A stretch of DNA of 48,097 bases from Oleiphilaceae bacterium (lineage in GTDB: Bacteria; Pseudomonadota; Gammaproteobacteria; Pseudomonadales; Oleiphilaceae), in assembly GCA_018334495.1 (NCBI GenBank), contig JAGXLV010000016.1:1-48097 (forward strand). The letters are read 5' to 3'. Both the position numbers and the translations under genes were made by a program. Shown in pieces: positions 8,739-17,149 of the stretch (the first letter of the stretch is position 1; every line of letters begins with the position of its first letter). The notes under the pieces are model-generated. The model saw only the letters and a list, made by a program, of their open reading frames with translations. It had not been told where the DNA came from and ran no database searches.

Positions 8739-8761
8739 TTAGTTGCCGCTCTGTTTGAATT

Positions 8762-8786
8762 CGGCGGCCCGACAAAAGGGCCGTCG
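8762..8786. terminator. Hairpin between convergent sspB and diaA
   Basis: CGGCGGCCC (8762-8770) pairs with GGGCCGTCG (8778-8786), with one G-T pair and a 7-base loop. It sits between two convergent genes and probably serves both strands, though the T tracts are short (GTTT on the plus strand). Confidence 0.55.
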
Positions 8787-8789
8787 GTT

Positions 8790-9380
8790 TCACCCACCAA
8801 ACAGTTTCTGTTCGATCAGACCGCACAGTGTATTGACGATTACCAGCATCAAAGGCGCCGCGTCGTTGGGCCCGAGATTGTGCATGGAGATCTCGTGATC
8901 GTCGCCCTGCAACAACGAGGTAATGTCGGTTTTTTCCTTTGCGCTCAGCACCACGACTTTCATTTCCCGGTCATGGGCAGCCTGGATCGCCTGGATCAGG
9001 TTGGCTTTGTGGCCGTCATCAACGATTACCAGAAGAAGATCGCCAGGTTTGCCGATGGCCCGGACCTGTCGTGAAAAGGTGTCGTTGAAACGGTTGTCCC
9101 GGCATATCGCGGAATAGGTAGTGGCATCGGCGCCCAGGTTGATGGCTGGCAGTGCCGGTCGGTCGTGTTCGTAGCGGTTCAGCAGAGAGGTGCAAAAGTA
9201 CTGGGCCAGAGTATTGGCGTTGCCGTTTGCGCAGGCGATGATTTTACCGTCTGTGAGCAAGGCCGCCACCAAAACGTCAGCGGCTTTGCTGATCGCCGAG
9301 GCATTGGTACTGGCCACTTCTGCTGTATGTTCCATATGACTGGCAAACGCCTGATTCACATAATCGTCACTGTCGGTCAT
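8790..9380 (-). CDS. diaA: SIS-domain protein, DiaA-like DnaA initiator-associating factor
   Basis: From the ATG at 9380 the product has 196 residues, the same length as E. coli DiaA, a tetramer that binds DnaA and promotes orderly loading at oriC. This start lies 2 bases after the yraN stop; a longer frame (to 9410) would overlap yraN. The SIS fold is recognisable (ACANGNANTLAQYF, then GDLLLVIVDDG), but the sugar-phosphate loops are changed: the usual CGNGGSA and STSGNS patterns read CANGNAN and VDDGHK. The C-terminus keeps Leu-Phe three and two residues before the end, the pair that contacts DnaA in E. coli DiaA as I recall. Phosphoheptose isomerase (GmhA) is the alternative but fits the altered loops poorly. 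Order lpoA-yraN-diaA supports DiaA. Confidence 0.82.
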   Translation of the reverse strand: MTDSDDYVNQAFASHMEHTAEVASTNASAISKAADVLVAALLTDGKIIACANGNANTLAQYFCTSLLNRYEHDRPALPAINLGADATTYSAICRDNRFNDTFSRQVRAIGKPGDLLLVIVDDGHKANLIQAIQAAHDREMKVVVLSAKEKTDITSLLQGDDHEISMHNLGPNDAAPLMLVIVNTLCGLIEQKLFGG

Positions 9381-9382
9381 GG

Positions 9383-9754
9383 TCACGCCTGAATTGCATT
9401 TTTGATCCACTGAACCCGATACTGTTTGATGGTCCCCGGGGCGAGCGCGACAACATCGATTCGGCTCGGGTGATTCCAGAGTCCGTGTCGATGAAGATAA
9501 AAAGACGCGGCTTTCACGAGGCGTTGCTGCTTCCGGTAACCGATGGATTCGGCACCAGAGGTGTAGCTGGTGCGACCACGATAGCGCACTTCAAAAAAAA
9601 CGAGGACGTCGTTCTCGACACCTATCAGGTCTATTTCCCCACCGCGGCTGTATACGTTTCGTTCAAGTATTCGAACTCCGTGGCTTTCCAGGTATCGGGC
9701 GGCCACACCCTCTGCGCGGTTGCCCGATACCTTTCTGCCTTCCTTGGCTTTCAT
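9383..9754 (-). CDS. yraN: UPF0102 (YraN) family nuclease-fold protein
   Basis: The 123-residue product belongs to the UPF0102 family, which has a restriction-endonuclease-like PD-(D/E)XK fold and no settled function. The expected acidic residues are visible: Glu16 in NRAEGVAARYLE, Glu40 and Asp42 in GGEIDLIG, and Glu55 in FFEVRYRGR, where the common lysine of the EVK motif is arginine. AAGAG precedes the start. It lies between lpoA and diaA, 23 bases after lpoA, in the conserved rsmI/lpoA-yraN-diaA neighbourhood, so it is probably part of one minus-strand operon. Confidence 0.93.
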   Translation of the reverse strand: MKAKEGRKVSGNRAEGVAARYLESHGVRILERNVYSRGGEIDLIGVENDVLVFFEVRYRGRTSYTSGAESIGYRKQQRLVKAASFYLHRHGLWNHPSRIDVVALAPGTIKQYRVQWIKNAIQA

Positions 9755-9777
9755 ATCCCGACTCTTTTCTTATGTTG

Positions 9778-11685
9778 TCAAATGGAGGGCGCGGCGCTTT
9801 CAACCGGCGGCTCACGCGCTTCCTCGTCCGTCACTGGGTCTGGCAAGAGAACCGGTTCGCCTTTCTTGAATGCAGCCCAGACCTGCTCTCGCTTGATCCG
9901 GCCATCCCGGGACATGGTTAAGGTGCCGGTCAGGCCATCCACTGAGCTACCTGAGACTCTCTGTAGCAGGGCCAGGCGCGAACTGAGGTTGTAAGCGTCC
10001 GCCCCCATGGCGAACAGTCGGCCAAGTTGGCCGCCCATGTCGGGGAAGGCCTCACGAGAGACTTCTCGGAACTCGTTAGTGTCTTCAAGGGTCCAGGGCA
10101 TATCGGTAAAGCGAACGCCATTCAGGTCTTGGTCTCGTCCCGGATCAGGCCGGCCCTCGTAAACGGTGGATGGAGAATAAACCGGTAATGCGCCGGCAAA
10201 GTAAAATCCAAACAAGGGTTTCAGCTGGCGTGCAACGTTGGGTTGAGCCACCAATACAATGGCATCAACATCCTGTCGCCGCCGTGGTTCAAACTCGATA
10301 TTTGTCCCAGCAGTGCGTTCCACGTCGATCGCCCGCTGGCGGCTGGCGTTGATGCCCAGTAAATTTGCGGTTACCTCTCTTAAATTGTCCGAGCGGAAAA
10401 ACCGTTCTATCCTGAGCGCGTCGATCTCATTGGCGTCAAGCGCCTGAAGCAACGCATTTTCCACACGATTGCCCCAGTCGCCTTCGGGAATCATAACCAG
10501 AACTTGCTGGCGGTCTTCCTGTTGTAATCGTTCCGCGATCTGTCTTGCTTCGTCCTCGGGAGACAAACCAAACTGATACAGCTGGTCTGGCAAAGATTTT
10601 GGCCCATCGTAATAATTCAGTGCCAGTAATGGCACAGGCATGGCGGTCTTATCCGTGACTGACGCCAAGGCGTCTTTTTCCAGCGGGCCCACAATCAAAT
10701 CGGGTTTGTCCTTTTGCATTTCAGCATAAAGGTTGCCAAAGATTTTTTCGTGGGTGTCTGTGACAGTGATTTCCATGTCTTCTTTCGGCGCTGTCTGATC
10801 AGCGTAGAAAGCCGCCAGAAACCCGTTGCGGATTGCCGCGCCAGCGCTGGCGAGGGGGCCGGTCACAGGCAGAGCCAAGGCGATCTTCATGGGACGTTCC
10901 CGGGAAAGGGTGGTAATCAGCGCCAGCTCGCTGGGTAACGCCCGGGCTGCCGGGTGCTCAGGCCAGTTTGCCTGCCAGGATCGTATGGCGCGGCCTTGAG
11001 CCTCAAGAGTCATGTCCGGCTCCCGCAGGATTAATGCCAGCTCCGTCCAGCCCTGAACATCAAATCCAATCGCTTTCCGGCTCTGGTCTTCAATGGCGCT
11101 TTCGGAGGTTTGTTTCAGTAACTGCCAAATCCGGTCGTTGCGGTTGTCGTTGTCGAGGATCAGCCCTGCCGGGGCTTCGATGAGGGTTAAGGCGGCCGGG
11201 AGTGGCTTTTGCGCTAGTATGAAAGTCTCGAATTGGAGGGTTGCCGCCCGTGGTTGCAAATCCTCGCGGTATTCCAGGAATTGATTTGGGCGCAGGGCTT
11301 GCGCCAGCTGTTCCGCCCAGGCGCCGTCCTCCAGAGCCACTGCGCCGGCCATGGCCAGCAGCAGGTATTGCGCTTTGAGTTCGTCCTCAGGCGGGGTCAA
11401 TAGCTCGCTTTGCAGTAGCAGCCGGGCATCACGATGCTTGCCGTCGCCTTGCAGTTGATCGGCAGTCTCAAGGAGGTAGCGCTGTGCGTCAGCGGAAGCC
11501 CTCATATTGGACGCCGCTTTCAACATTTCGCTGGGTGTTGTCGCCTGATCAGGGGTTAAGCCAACACCAGCGCAGCCTGCCACTGTGATGATAAGGACCA
11601 TTGCCGCCAGGGCTCCGCTCAGGCGATGGCAACAGGCAGAACAAAAATAACGCGCGTTCCAAAATCGGTTTATCATCTCTGGCAC
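9778..11685 (-). CDS. lpoA: Outer-membrane lipoprotein activator of PBP1a (LpoA/LppC family)
   Basis: LpoA is an outer-membrane lipoprotein that reaches through the periplasm to activate the peptidoglycan synthase PBP1a. The 635-residue protein begins with a signal peptide and a lipobox VAGC, putting the acylated cysteine at residue 38. The N-terminal half is Leu/Ala-rich helical repeat sequence (TPR-like, to about 260), and the C-terminal half is a periplasmic-binding-protein type 1 fold, starting at KIALALPVTGPLASAG and including DLIVGPLEKDAL. The GTG at 11685 follows GGGGAG; an ATG nine bases later is the alternative start. It is divergent from rsmI, the usual arrangement. Confidence 0.93.
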   Translation of the reverse strand: MPEMINRFWNARYFCSACCHRLSGALAAMVLIITVAGCAGVGLTPDQATTPSEMLKAASNMRASADAQRYLLETADQLQGDGKHRDARLLLQSELLTPPEDELKAQYLLLAMAGAVALEDGAWAEQLAQALRPNQFLEYREDLQPRAATLQFETFILAQKPLPAALTLIEAPAGLILDNDNRNDRIWQLLKQTSESAIEDQSRKAIGFDVQGWTELALILREPDMTLEAQGRAIRSWQANWPEHPAARALPSELALITTLSRERPMKIALALPVTGPLASAGAAIRNGFLAAFYADQTAPKEDMEITVTDTHEKIFGNLYAEMQKDKPDLIVGPLEKDALASVTDKTAMPVPLLALNYYDGPKSLPDQLYQFGLSPEDEARQIAERLQQEDRQQVLVMIPEGDWGNRVENALLQALDANEIDALRIERFFRSDNLREVTANLLGINASRQRAIDVERTAGTNIEFEPRRRQDVDAIVLVAQPNVARQLKPLFGFYFAGALPVYSPSTVYEGRPDPGRDQDLNGVRFTDMPWTLEDTNEFREVSREAFPDMGGQLGRLFAMGADAYNLSSRLALLQRVSGSSVDGLTGTLTMSRDGRIKREQVWAAFKKGEPVLLPDPVTDEEAREPPVESAAPSI

Positions 11686-11814
11686 ACAGCTCCCCGGGTT
11701 TACGCTTGTGGCGGCGGTTAAAGGCCGGCATCATGTTTTCGTCGGAAGTTTAACAGCTCCCGGCCCATTTCTCATGACGTTGCTGTCATCCAGACTAATA
11801 AAAGAGAGTATTGA

Positions 11815-12687
11815 GTGACTGCCGACCCTATTTATGCCGCCTCGAAACAGGGCGTGCTCTACATTCTCGCCACACCGATCGGAAATTTGGGCGATTTGTC
11901 GCCGCGAGCCGTGGAGACTCTGGGTCGGGTTGATCTGGTCGCCGCTGAGGATACGCGCCATAGCGGGCGATTACTGCAGCATCTGGGGCTGCAAAAGTCG
12001 ATGATTTCCCTGCATGACTACAATGAACGGGAGCGGATTGATTCGGTGCTTGAACGACTGGCTAACGGCGCTCATGTCGCGTTGATTTCCGATGCCGGGA
12101 CACCGCTGATCTCTGACCCCGGCTATGTGCTTGTCCGCGAGGCGCGTGAACGCGGATTGCGGGTTTCGCCAATTCCGGGTCCCTGCGCGCTGGTGGCGGC
12201 TTTGAGCGCCGCCGGTCTGCCCACAGACTGTTTCCGTTTTGAAGGTTTCCTGCCCAGCAAGCGTGGCGCCCGTAAAGCGGCCCTGGAGGCACTGGCCCGG
12301 GAAACTGCAACACTCGTATTCTACGAGTCGCCACACCGGGTTCGCGAAACTGCCGCGGCCCTGGCTGACGTGATGGGGGCGGACAGGCCGGTGGTGTTGG
12401 CGCGCGAGTTAACCAAGGCGTTTGAAACTTTTTACACCGGGACCGCCTTTGATGTTTGCGAGCAATTGAAGGAGGACCCCTACGGGGCCAGGGGCGAATT
12501 CGTGGTCATGGTGCAGGGGGCAAGTTTAAAGCCGGAAGCCGAGCCTGGCCTGGACGTGGATAAATTCCTGCGCTTAATGCTGGCGGAGTTGCCTGTCAAA
12601 ACCGTGGCGAAACTGGGTGCCGAGCTGACCGGCCGCTCCCGGAATGAGCTTTATCAGCGGGCGCTGACATTAAAGAACGATAGTTAA
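11815..12687 (+). CDS. rsmI: 16S rRNA 2'-O-methyltransferase for C1402
   Basis: RsmI methylates the ribose of cytidine 1402 in 16S rRNA, next to the base methylated by RsmH, which is encoded 1.3 kb downstream. The 290-residue protein has the tetrapyrrole-methylase-type SAM fold with ATPIGNLGD (19-27), AEDTRHS (44-50), SDAGTPLISDPG (92-103) and FYESPHR further on. The start is a GTG preceded by AAGAGAG. The 129 bases separating it from divergent lpoA must hold promoters in both directions, but I see no convincing pair of hexamers. Confidence 0.96.
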   Translation: MTADPIYAASKQGVLYILATPIGNLGDLSPRAVETLGRVDLVAAEDTRHSGRLLQHLGLQKSMISLHDYNERERIDSVLERLANGAHVALISDAGTPLISDPGYVLVREARERGLRVSPIPGPCALVAALSAAGLPTDCFRFEGFLPSKRGARKAALEALARETATLVFYESPHRVRETAAALADVMGADRPVVLARELTKAFETFYTGTAFDVCEQLKEDPYGARGEFVVMVQGASLKPEAEPGLDVDKFLRLMLAELPVKTVAKLGAELTGRSRNELYQRALTLKNDS

Positions 12688-12719
12688 CCAGGACGTCACA
12701 GCAGATGTACGTATTTTGC

Positions 12720-12748
12720 TTGCGCCGGGCCAAAGGCGCCGGTATTGT
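12720..12748 (+). promoter_or_regulatory. Promoter of rnpB
   Basis: TTGCGC at 12720-12725 and TATTGT at 12743-12748 are 17 bases apart, and the predicted start at about 12755 coincides with the predicted mature 5' end of RNase P RNA. The region after the -10 is GC-rich, as in growth-rate-controlled promoters; that control is an inference. Confidence 0.65.
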
Positions 12749-12755
12749 TTCGCCT

Positions 12756-13104
12756 GAGTTCGCCAGACAGTCGCCGCCAGTTTCACTGGGGGAGGAAAGT
12801 CCGGGCTCCATAGGGCAAGGTGCCAGGTAATGCCTGGGCGGCGTGAGCCGATGGAAAGTGCAGCAGAAAGTATACCGCCTACGTGCCCTCGGGCGCCGGT
12901 AAGGTTGAAATGGTGCGGTAAGAGCGCACCGCGTGACTGGCAACAGTTCACGGCGATGGAAAACCCCACCTGGAGCAAGACCAAATAGGAGTCCGTTGGC
13001 GTGGCCCGCGCTGGACTCGGGTAGGTTGCTTGAGGCCTGTGGTGACGCAGGCCCTAGACGAATGACTGTCCACGACAGAACCCGGCTTATCGGCGAACTC
13101 GCCA
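12756..13104 (+). ncRNA. rnpB: RNase P RNA, bacterial type A
   Basis: This is the catalytic RNA of RNase P, which trims the 5' leader from tRNA precursors. The universally conserved blocks are present in order: GAGGAAAGTCCGGGCTCC, ATAGGGCAAGGTGCCAGGTAA, GTGCGGTAAGAGCGCACC, and near the 3' end GAATGACTGTCC followed by ACAGAACCCGGCTTATC. Helix P1 is GAGTTCGCC (12756-12764) with GGCGAACTC (13092-13100), fixing both ends to within a few bases. The length of about 349 is normal for type A. It lies between rsmI and the dcw cluster, as in Pseudomonas. Short reading frames overlapping it are not genes. Confidence 0.97.
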
Positions 13105-13114
13105 ATTTTAAAGG

Positions 13115-13138
13115 CTTCCCCTGCACCGGCGGGGGAAG
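13115..13138 (+). terminator. GC-rich stem-loop downstream of rnpB
   Basis: CTTCCCC (13115-13121) pairs with GGGGAAG (13132-13138). No T tract follows directly (ATCTTTTTAT comes about 30 bases later), so it may be a 3' processing or partial termination structure. From 13139 to 13335 I see no gene and no clear signal. Confidence 0.4.
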
Positions 13139-13335
13139 TGTATTCGACCGCTACGGACTTACCCCCATCTTTTTATAGCCAAATATTCTTAAGCCTCGTT
13201 TGATATCTTCAGTGTCAGCTCCAGGTAATTGATTTACAGGTTTTTATCCTGTCGCGTATTGTCTTTAGCTTAACGAGTCACACGTAACTCATTGTCAATA
13301 AAGAAACTTTATACGCCCACTGGCTTCACCGCTGC

Positions 13336-13364
13336 TTGCATTGTTTTCGGGGTGTTTCTATAGT
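13336..13364 (+). promoter_or_regulatory. Main promoter of the mraZ-led dcw cluster
   Basis: TTGCAT (13336-13341) and TATAGT (13359-13364) are separated by exactly 17 bases. Transcription would begin at about 13371, which is the first base of the MraZ-type repeat array, leaving a leader of about 157 bases before mraZ. Confidence 0.75.
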
Positions 13365-13370
13365 GTGCCG

Positions 13371-13430
13371 GTGGGTAAAAGTGGTTTTTAGTGGGTTTAA
13401 GTGGTTTCGAGGGGCGGCAAGTGGGAAGCA
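13371..13430 (+). promoter_or_regulatory. MraZ-type operator: six tandem 10-base units
   Basis: Six units in exact 10-base register begin GTGGG, GTGGT, GTGGG, GTGGT, GGGGC and GTGGG, each followed by five variable, mostly A/T bases. In E. coli, MraZ binds direct GTGGG-like repeats with 5-base spacers downstream of its own promoter and represses the cluster. The same arrangement is seen here, with twice the number of units I recall for E. coli; the fifth is degenerate. A further TGGG lies at 13431. Confidence 0.85.
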
Positions 13431-13527
13431 TGGGCGATTTGGAATCGGTTTTAAATGCCAGTGCATGCCTCTTTTCCTGCAGTCACGCACCCGAGCCATG
13501 TAGCCACGCAATCAAGAGACAGCGCGG

Positions 13528-13980
13528 ATGAGCAATTTTCTTGGCAGTCATGCCATCAACATGGACGCGAAAGGCCGCCTGGCGATCCCGTCCCGTGTGC
13601 GGGAGCAGCTGGCGCAAGCCTGTGGCGGTCGCATCGTGTTGACGGCCAATGCCGATGAAGAGCGCTGTTTGTGGGTATACCCCGAGCCACAGTGGGAGGT
13701 AATACAGCCTCAAATAGAGGCCTTGCCCAACATGAACAGAAACGTCCGCCGTCTGCAGCGGCTGGTGCTTGGTTATGCCACACCGCTGGAGCTTGACCCG
13801 GCTGGCCGGATACTGATTCCGCCGACACTGCGAAGCTACGCCAGCCTCGACAAAAAATTGATGTTGATCGGGCAAGGTAAAAAGCTGGAACTGTGGAGTG
13901 AGGAGAGCTGGTTTAGCTGGCTTGACGAATCGTCAGGCAGTGATGACATGCCGCCAGAGATGGAGGCACTTTCGCTATGA
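13528..13980 (+). CDS. mraZ: Transcriptional regulator MraZ
   Basis: MraZ is a DNA-binding protein with two AbrB-like swapped-hairpin domains that forms ring oligomers and represses the division and cell wall cluster. The 150-residue product opens with [20 protein letters not shown] (about 4-23), the first repeat, and has the second repeat as [19 protein letters not shown] near residue 90. The ATG gives the standard N-terminus. It heads the dcw cluster, and its likely operator lies about 100 bases upstream, consistent with autoregulation. Its stop overlaps the rsmH start by four bases. Confidence 0.97.
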   Translation: MSNFLGSHAINMDAKGRLAIPSRVREQLAQACGGRIVLTANADEERCLWVYPEPQWEVIQPQIEALPNMNRNVRRLQRLVLGYATPLELDPAGRILIPPTLRSYASLDKKLMLIGQGKKLELWSEESWFSWLDESSGSDDMPPEMEALSL

Positions 13981-14948
13981 CAAGCACTGCTTCTTCAGGT
14001 GACCGGCATCGCTCAGTGTTGCTCGACTCCGCTATTGATTATCTCATTGGCCCGACTGGCGGACGTTATATTGACGGCACCTTTGGCCGTGGCGGTCATA
14101 GCCACCTGATTTTGTCCCGGCTGTCTGCAAACGGCCGACTGCTGGGCATTGATAAAGACCCTGCGGCAGTTGCGGTTGGCGCCGAGCTGGCTCTGAAGGA
14201 TGAACGCTTTGCCATGGCGCACGCGTCTTTTGCCGATCTTGCGGCGGAGGCCGATTCCGCGGGCTGGGACGAGGTTGACGGTGTGCTCCTGGATCTTGGC
14301 GTGTCTTCGCCCCAATTGGACGATGCCAGCCGCGGCTTCAGTTTCATGCGGGAGGGCCCTCTGGACATGCGGATGAATCCGCAACAATCGCCCAGCGCCG
14401 CTGAATGGCTGAACACCGCTGAGGAAAAGGATATTGCCCAGGTGATCTGGCAGTACGGGGAGGAGCGCTTTTCCCGTCGTATCGCCCGTTCCGTGGTGGC
14501 GAAACGGCGGGAATCGCCTATCGAGACAACCAGGCACCTGGCCGAGCTGGTTGCTGCTGCGGTTCCGCGGAAGGAGAAGCACAAGCATCCGGCGACGCGG
14601 AGTTTTCAGGCAATCAGGATTCACATCAATCGCGAGCTTGAGGATCTGGAGGCCGGGCTCGAGGCGGCCGTGCATCGGTTGGCGCCAGGCGGGCGGCTTG
14701 TGGTGATCAGTTTCCACTCCCTGGAAGACCGCATCGTGAAGCGGTTTATGCGGGATCTGGCAAAAGGCCCGCAATTGCCCAAGGGGCTTCCGGTCAGGGC
14801 CGAAGAGACGGAATCCGGCTTTCGCCTGGCCAGTAAGGCCCTGAAGGCGGAAAGCGAAGAGATCAGTGACAACGTTCGAGCACGCAGCGCAGTGATGCGC
14901 GTCCTTGAGAGGAAGCCAGAGGAGTCAGGCATGGAGCACTATTCATGA
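13977..14948 (+). CDS. rsmH: 16S rRNA N4-methyltransferase for C1402
   Basis: RsmH (formerly MraW) adds the N4-methyl group to cytidine 1402 of 16S rRNA using S-adenosylmethionine. The 323-residue protein begins with the family block [13 protein letters not shown] and has the SAM-binding [12 protein letters not shown] (31-42), [20 protein letters not shown] further on, and a C-terminal [14 protein letters not shown] block. It overlaps mraZ and ftsL by four bases each (ATGA junctions). Together with rsmI upstream, both methyl groups of C1402 are encoded in this region. Confidence 0.97.
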   Translation: MTSTASSGDRHRSVLLDSAIDYLIGPTGGRYIDGTFGRGGHSHLILSRLSANGRLLGIDKDPAAVAVGAELALKDERFAMAHASFADLAAEADSAGWDEVDGVLLDLGVSSPQLDDASRGFSFMREGPLDMRMNPQQSPSAAEWLNTAEEKDIAQVIWQYGEERFSRRIARSVVAKRRESPIETTRHLAELVAAAVPRKEKHKHPATRSFQAIRIHINRELEDLEAGLEAAVHRLAPGGRLVVISFHSLEDRIVKRFMRDLAKGPQLPKGLPVRAEETESGFRLASKALKAESEEISDNVRARSAVMRVLERKPEESGMEHYS

Positions 14949-15334
14949 GTGCCGTTACGATCGAACGTCCGCCCAAAGAAGCGGTTTTTAACAAGCAGAA
15001 GGTTCGCCGTGGCCTGACCACCACAGTGGGAATCTCAAGACGGATTTTCACCGAGCTGTGCCGCAAGGATATCGCGATTTCGCTGGTGTTGGTGGTGGCA
15101 CTTATTGCATCGGCCCTGGGCGTGGTCATCAGCGCCCATGAGAACAGGGTGTTGTTCAATGACTTGTCTGAGTTGCACGCACAGCGCGATGACTACGAGC
15201 GCGAGTGGAGTCAATTATTGCTCGAAGAGAGCGCTTTGAGCGCTCACAGCGGTATCGAACAGCGTGCATCTGATCGGTGGAGGATGGTCTTGCCGGACAG
15301 AAACAGCATCGTGCTGGTACCAGCACGGCGTTGA
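14945..15334 (+). CDS. ftsL: Cell division protein FtsL
   Basis: FtsL is a small bitopic membrane protein that joins FtsB and FtsQ in the divisome and activates septal synthesis by FtsW-FtsI. The 129 residues consist of a basic cytoplasmic segment (1-41), one membrane helix (about 43-64) and a periplasmic heptad-like segment ([23 protein letters not shown] and on) typical of a coiled coil, ending with [10 protein letters not shown]. The weakly conserved sequence is identified by this architecture and by position between rsmH and ftsI. Confidence 0.92.
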   Translation: MSAVTIERPPKEAVFNKQKVRRGLTTTVGISRRIFTELCRKDIAISLVLVVALIASALGVVISAHENRVLFNDLSELHAQRDDYEREWSQLLLEESALSAHSGIEQRASDRWRMVLPDRNSIVLVPARR

Positions 15335-15391
15335 GCGTCCGCAGTACTGTAATAATTTCCAATAAAGGCTGTTGTTCAGCCAACGAGACGG

Positions 15392-17149
15392 GTGGCAATC
15401 GTGCCAGAGAAGGGACAAACAAAGACCGGCCTTCAGCGTCTGGTCGTCAGCCTGGAGGCTTGGCGATTCGGTTTCGTGCTGATAGTGTTTCTGGCGGTGA
15501 TTGTTGTGCTGGCTGGTCGTCTCGTTCAGCTGCACGTGGTGGATCAGGCTTTCCTGAGCCAGCAAGGCGATGTCCGCACGATACGCGTTGAGCCTGTTAA
15601 CGCCCACAGAGGCACGGTCAGTGATCGTTTTGGTGAACCCCTTGCCGTCAGTACTCCGGTGCACACGCTTTGGGCCAATCCCGCGCAAATGAGTCCGGAG
15701 GACCCGGGCCTGGCCAATCTTGGCCACCTGGCGGGATTGAGCGAGGATGATCTCAGGGCGCGTCTGCAAAAGTACAAAGACCACGAATTCATGTATGTCC
15801 AGCGCAAGGTCCAGCCTTCCGTGGCCAATGCCGCCATGGCGCTTAATATTCCAGGCCTTTATCAGCGACGCGAATACCGCCGTTATTATCCTGCCGGCGA
15901 AGTCACGTCGCATATTCTGGGCTTTACCGATATTGACGAGCATGGCCAGGAAGGCATCGAGCTTTCGTTCAATGACTGGCTGAGCGGCCGGGCCGGCAGC
16001 AAGCGTGTGCTCAAAGACAACCGTGGCCGCGTCATCAAGGACCTGTCGCTGATTCGTGATGCCGATCCGGGCCGTGATATAGCGCTTAGTATTGATTTGC
16101 GGCTGCAATACCTCGCTTACCGCGAGCTCAAGGCCGTGGTGCAGGCGCATGATGCGCAGGGCGGTGCGCTCGTGATGCTGGACGTGGATACCGGCGAAGT
16201 TCTGGCGATGGTTAACCAGGAGTCCTACAACCCAAATGACCGAAGCCAGATCCAGTCCGACAAGCTGCGCAATAAAGTGCTTACCGATCTGTTTGAGCCC
16301 GGCTCAACCATGAAGCCTTTCACTGTAGCCGCCGCGCTCGAAAGCGGCCGTTACAACAAAAACACCCAAATCGATACCGCACCTGGGTACCGTCGCTTTG
16401 GCCGCTTCACGATTCGTGACTCCCACAATTATAAGGTGCTTGACCTCACGGACATTGTGGCAAAATCCAGCAACGTGGGTGTCAGCCGTATTGCCACGGA
16501 ATTGGGCGGCGATGTGATCCGTGAGCTGTATTACCGTGTCGGTCTTGGTCAAGCCACCGGCGTTGGCTTCCCTGGTGAGGCGGTAGGCGTTCTGCCCAGC
16601 CCCCCGCGGTGGCGACCGGTAGAAGAGGCCACCTTGTCCTACGGCTACGGCATCAGCGTCAATGCCTTGCAATTGGCGCAGGCTTACATGGTTTTGGCCA
16701 ATGGCGGGGTGCGCTATCCTTTGAGTCTGATTCGCCTGGAATCCCCGGCACAAGGCCAGCGGGTGTTGCCGGAGCGGGTGACGGCTGATGTCCGTGAGAT
16801 GCTTCGGGTCGCGGTGGAAGATGGGACGGGCAAGCGCGCGCAGCCTGATTTTTATTCCGCTGGCGGCAAGACCGGAACCGTCCATCTCGTCGGGAGCTCG
16901 GGCTACGAAAAAAGCCGTTACAAGGCCATTTTTGCCGGTATGGCCCCCATCGACAACCCGAGGATTGTGACGGTGGTCGCGGTCGATGCACCCCAAAGCG
17001 GCGCCTATTACGGCGGTGAGGTGGCTGCGCCGGTTTTCGCCCGAGTGATGAGTGATGCTCTGCGCCTGCTCAATGTCAAGCCTGAGCTTGAGGGCGAGTT
17101 GCGCACGGCGTCAGCCCGCCGCGCCGCGGAAGGTGAGGGAAGCTTATGA
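15392..17149 (+). CDS. ftsI: Septal peptidoglycan transpeptidase FtsI (PBP3)
   Basis: FtsI cross-links septal peptidoglycan as partner of FtsW. The 585-residue protein has a cytoplasmic tail, one membrane helix (about 26-45), a non-catalytic pedestal domain (HRGTVSDRFGEPLAVS near 72) and a transpeptidase domain with the three active-site motifs STMK (305-308, nucleophile Ser305), SSN (359-361) and KTGT (493-496). The start is uncertain: GTG codons at 15392 and 15401 are both in frame, and a GGGTGG lies before the second. It follows ftsL by 57 bases and overlaps murE by four. Confidence 0.96.
   Translation: MAIVPEKGQTKTGLQRLVVSLEAWRFGFVLIVFLAVIVVLAGRLVQLHVVDQAFLSQQGDVRTIRVEPVNAHRGTVSDRFGEPLAVSTPVHTLWANPAQMSPEDPGLANLGHLAGLSEDDLRARLQKYKDHEFMYVQRKVQPSVANAAMALNIPGLYQRREYRRYYPAGEVTSHILGFTDIDEHGQEGIELSFNDWLSGRAGSKRVLKDNRGRVIKDLSLIRDADPGRDIALSIDLRLQYLAYRELKAVVQAHDAQGGALVMLDVDTGEVLAMVNQESYNPNDRSQIQSDKLRNKVLTDLFEPGSTMKPFTVAAALESGRYNKNTQIDTAPGYRRFGRFTIRDSHNYKVLDLTDIVAKSSNVGVSRIATELGGDVIRELYYRVGLGQATGVGFPGEAVGVLPSPPRWRPVEEATLSYGYGISVNALQLAQAYMVLANGGVRYPLSLIRLESPAQGQRVLPERVTADVREMLRVAVEDGTGKRAQPDFYSAGGKTGTVHLVGSSGYEKSRYKAIFAGMAPIDNPRIVTVVAVDAPQSGAYYGGEVAAPVFARVMSDALRLLNVKPELEGELRTASARRAAEGEGSL

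Noticed and set aside
12596..13178. Open frames of 81 to 176 codons over the RNase P RNA region
   Set aside because: The sequence is accounted for by rnpB, with conserved RNA blocks and P1 pairing.
13139..13335. Small RNA or additional gene between rnpB and the mraZ promoter
   Set aside because: Only weak hairpins (for example ACAGG-N7-CCTGT near 13240) and no paired promoter hexamers are visible.
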